From JAJBWD01 sp041670885 (GTDB lineage: Bacteria > Bacillota > Clostridia > Clostridiales > Clostridiaceae): 13,047 bases of DNA. The translations under genes were made by a program, and so were the position numbers. The stretch covers positions 1-13,047 of the forward strand of contig JBAXYJ010000060.1 in assembly GCA_041670885.1 (NCBI GenBank), written 5' to 3'. Shown here one piece after another: positions 13,021 to 13,047 of this stretch. The notes beneath the pieces were generated by a model. That model was not told where the DNA came from, searched no databases, and saw only the letters and a program-made list of their open reading frames with translations. How positions within the stretch are numbered: position 1 is the stretch's first letter; the number at the start of each line of letters is the position of its first letter.

Positions 13021-13047
13021 AATATAATAAAATTGTATAGAAAATAA

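Overview
The window is low-GC DNA with Clostridium-like gene content and style: GGAGG/GGGGG ribosome binding sites, TATAAT-rich intergenic DNA, frequent GTG/TTG starts, a clostridial SH3-glucosaminidase autolysin and a small two-domain sigma factor. I place it in Clostridium sensu lato; the species cannot be read from the sequence. There are no rRNA or tRNA genes, no CRISPR array and no intact insertion sequence.

Layout. (1) 1-1230 (-): secreted SH3/N-acetylglucosaminidase, running off the left edge. (2) 1231-2640: first copy of a ~98-bp dispersed repeat; a small ComK-like regulator (+) whose consensus promoter carries a perfect GAAC-N4-GTTC (LexA/SOS-type) palindrome in its spacer; then a decayed 3' fragment of a sigma-factor gene with its terminator. 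(3) 2676-7330 (-): a PTS operon transcribed right to left: EIIA, EIIB and EIIC of the lactose/cellobiose family, a short GrdB-like protein, a MupG/DUF871 (GH170-type) 6-phospho-muramidase-like protein and a dedicated HPr-like protein. The second repeat copy lies just after the HPr-like stop codon. (4) 7334-9425 (-): a PRD-containing BglG/MtlR-type activator with its own terminator; the third repeat copy overlaps its stop codon. (5) 9800-10840 (+): a promoter, a 71-aa XRE-type HTH protein and a class II Fic protein, arranged like an antitoxin/toxin pair. (6) 10841-11929: about 1.1 kb of AT-rich, apparently decayed DNA. (7) 11930-12734: a small sigma-70 family factor (+) convergent with a 65-aa charged hypothetical protein (-), with a terminator between. 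(8) 12735-13047: no gene, but nested inverted repeats that look like a structured RNA or leader.

How the genes may work together. The activator (HTH, two PRDs, degenerate EIIB, EIIA) probably senses PTS phosphorylation and switches on the EIIA-to-HPr operon from the promoter region at about 7244-7326, where two palindromes lie. The PTS would import and phosphorylate a beta-linked disaccharide, and the MupG-like protein is the only candidate hydrolase in the operon. A glucosaminidase autolysin yields MurNAc-GlcNAc, and its 6-phosphate is the substrate of characterised MupG, so a wall-recycling role is possible. The lac/cel-type EIIC equally allows another disaccharide. The operon's HPr keeps the catalytic His but has Glu where HPr carries regulatory Ser46, so it should escape HPr kinase control.

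Most interesting points: the LexA-type box in the ComK-like promoter, the Ser46-to-Glu HPr in its own operon, the three-copy repeat with conserved two-hairpin folding, the decayed sigma paralogue, and the unexplained structured region at the right edge.
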